13,235 nucleotides of DNA, taken from the NCBI GenBank assembly GCA_964519585.1, contig CAZFIO010000049.1:1-13235 (forward strand). Reading direction: 5' to 3'. Positions within the stretch are counted from its first letter, which is position 1, and every line of letters begins with the position of its first letter. The notes under the pieces are model-generated. The model ran no database searches and had not been told where the DNA came from. It was given only the letters and a program-made list of their open reading frames with translations. Below are positions 12,436 through 13,235 of this stretch, piece after piece. A program made the translations under genes and the position numbers. The DNA comes from CAZFIO01 sp964519585 (GTDB taxonomy: Bacteria; Bacillota; Clostridia; Tissierellales; Tissierellaceae).

Positions 12436-13235
12436 TTAAACATTTACTTCCAAATCTCTTTTGTTATACCCTAAGTACCCTATTAGCATTAGAATAAAAC
12501 TAGTAGCAATAATGAAAATAAATATCTTAATATCAAAATCCTCTATTGGCATTTTTGCTAACCAGCTTTGTGGGGCTGTGTTTAATAGTATTTCAGGTAG
12601 GTCTAGCAGACCTTCAAAATAATTTAATAGAGATGCATAGGCCAAATAGACGTAAATCATTTTCCCTAGGCTAGGCATCCAGCCAAGTGCCAGGGAAGTC
12701 AAGCCTATAAAGAATAGAACTGCAGGCAGAAGGTTAAATCCTATGGCAAGAAAATCAGACATCTTCATGGTACTTTTCTCCATTACACTTAGAGCTGCCC
12801 CTCCAAGGCCAAAGCAACTTATTAATACTGCCAAGATTGATACCAGGACTGCCAAAATAATATTAGTCCAGTATAATTGACTACGCTTAACCTTCATACC
12901 AAATATATGGCTTAAATGTAAATTCCTCTCCTCTGAAGATAATTTGTTAACAATGGCTATAGGTAAAATTGTCGCCAAGGCAATCATTACCATCATTATA
13001 GTAGCAGTAAATGATTCTTCCATAGATACACTTGAATGGGCAAACATTTGTTGGATTATCTCATTGCTTCCAACAAAATTCTCTATATCTCCATAGATAG
13101 CTCCATAGGTTGCCGATAAAATTAAAAAGGCAAAGAGCCAACTAATTATGACCCCCTTATTAAGTCTGAGAAAGAGGCCGGGAATAGATAAAAGTGATTT
13201 TCTTGCATTTTCCCTTCCCTCTCTTTGAGGGAGAT
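12436..13235 (-). CDS. ABC-2 type transporter permease (TnrB3/COG3559-like), 5' end beyond window
   Basis: The frame is open from its stop at 12436 to the right edge and gives 265 residues of a longer protein; the internal ATG at 13047 is not the start. It has about six hydrophobic segments, with polar stretches such as LPQREGRENARKSLLSIP at the visible beginning and the cytoplasmic loop SSEERNLHLSHIFGMKVKR. The string TYGAIYGDIENFVGSNEIIQ, then ILPIAIVNKLSSEE, matches what I know of COG3559 permeases, described as exporters of polyketide-type antibiotics. These are about 530 residues long, so roughly the C-terminal half is seen. The C-terminus is GYLGYNKRDLEVNV, the usual R-D ending of ABC-2 permeases. 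The ATPase partner and often a TetR regulator would be expected just to the right. The actual substrate is unknown. Confidence 0.82.
   Translation of the reverse strand, partial: LPQREGRENARKSLLSIPGLFLRLNKGVIISWLFAFLILSATYGAIYGDIENFVGSNEIIQQMFAHSSVSMEESFTATIMMVMIALATILPIAIVNKLSSEERNLHLSHIFGMKVKRSQLYWTNIILAVLVSILAVLISCFGLGGAALSVMEKSTMKMSDFLAIGFNLLPAVLFFIGLTSLALGWMPSLGKMIYVYLAYASLLNYFEGLLDLPEILLNTAPQSWLAKMPIEDFDIKIFIFIIATSFILMLIGYLGYNKRDLEVNV

Overview
The window is AT-rich and packed with short-spaced, co-directional genes. It has strong AGGAGG-type ribosome binding sites, frequent TTG and GTG starts, consensus TTGACA/TATAAT promoters, FabK as the enoyl reductase and a TDT/DUF169/SPFH accessory set. 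This suggests a low-GC anaerobic Firmicute of the Clostridia or Tissierellia type. The exact genus cannot be read from the sequence. A run of 10 Ns inside birA shows that this is a draft or metagenome assembly.

Left half (1-6505, minus strand): one tightly coupled type II fatty-acid synthesis operon, transcribed right to left from a consensus promoter at 6478-6505. The order is acpP, accB, accC, accD, accA, fabH, fabK and a second FabK/nitronate-monooxygenase-type flavoprotein cut by the left edge. It encodes the acyl carrier, the complete four-subunit acetyl-CoA carboxylase, the first condensing enzyme and the last reductase. fabD, fabG, fabF and fabZ are not in the window and may lie further left. 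A 26-bp imperfect palindrome sits just downstream of the predicted transcription start and is the best operator candidate. birA, the ligase that would biotinylate AccB, is transcribed divergently from the same intergenic region. It is interrupted by the assembly gap and by an in-frame TAA next to the gap.

Middle (7384-9451, plus strand): after the birA terminator come a TDT/SLAC1-family membrane transporter and a DUF169 protein with four notable cysteines. They have their own promoter and end at a strong hairpin.

Right half (9531-13235, minus strand): a DUF1259 (LppY/LpqO-like) protein; an SPFH/band-7 membrane protein directly followed by a ribbon-helix-helix DNA-binding protein; a small regulator cassette (XRE repressor, four-helix membrane protein with an ENDERT motif, small membrane protein) whose promoter carries tandem 18-bp repeats; and the C-terminal part of an ABC-2 type permease cut by the right edge. 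No intergenic stretch exceeds 300 bases. No RNA genes, CRISPR arrays, insertion sequences or riboswitches were seen.
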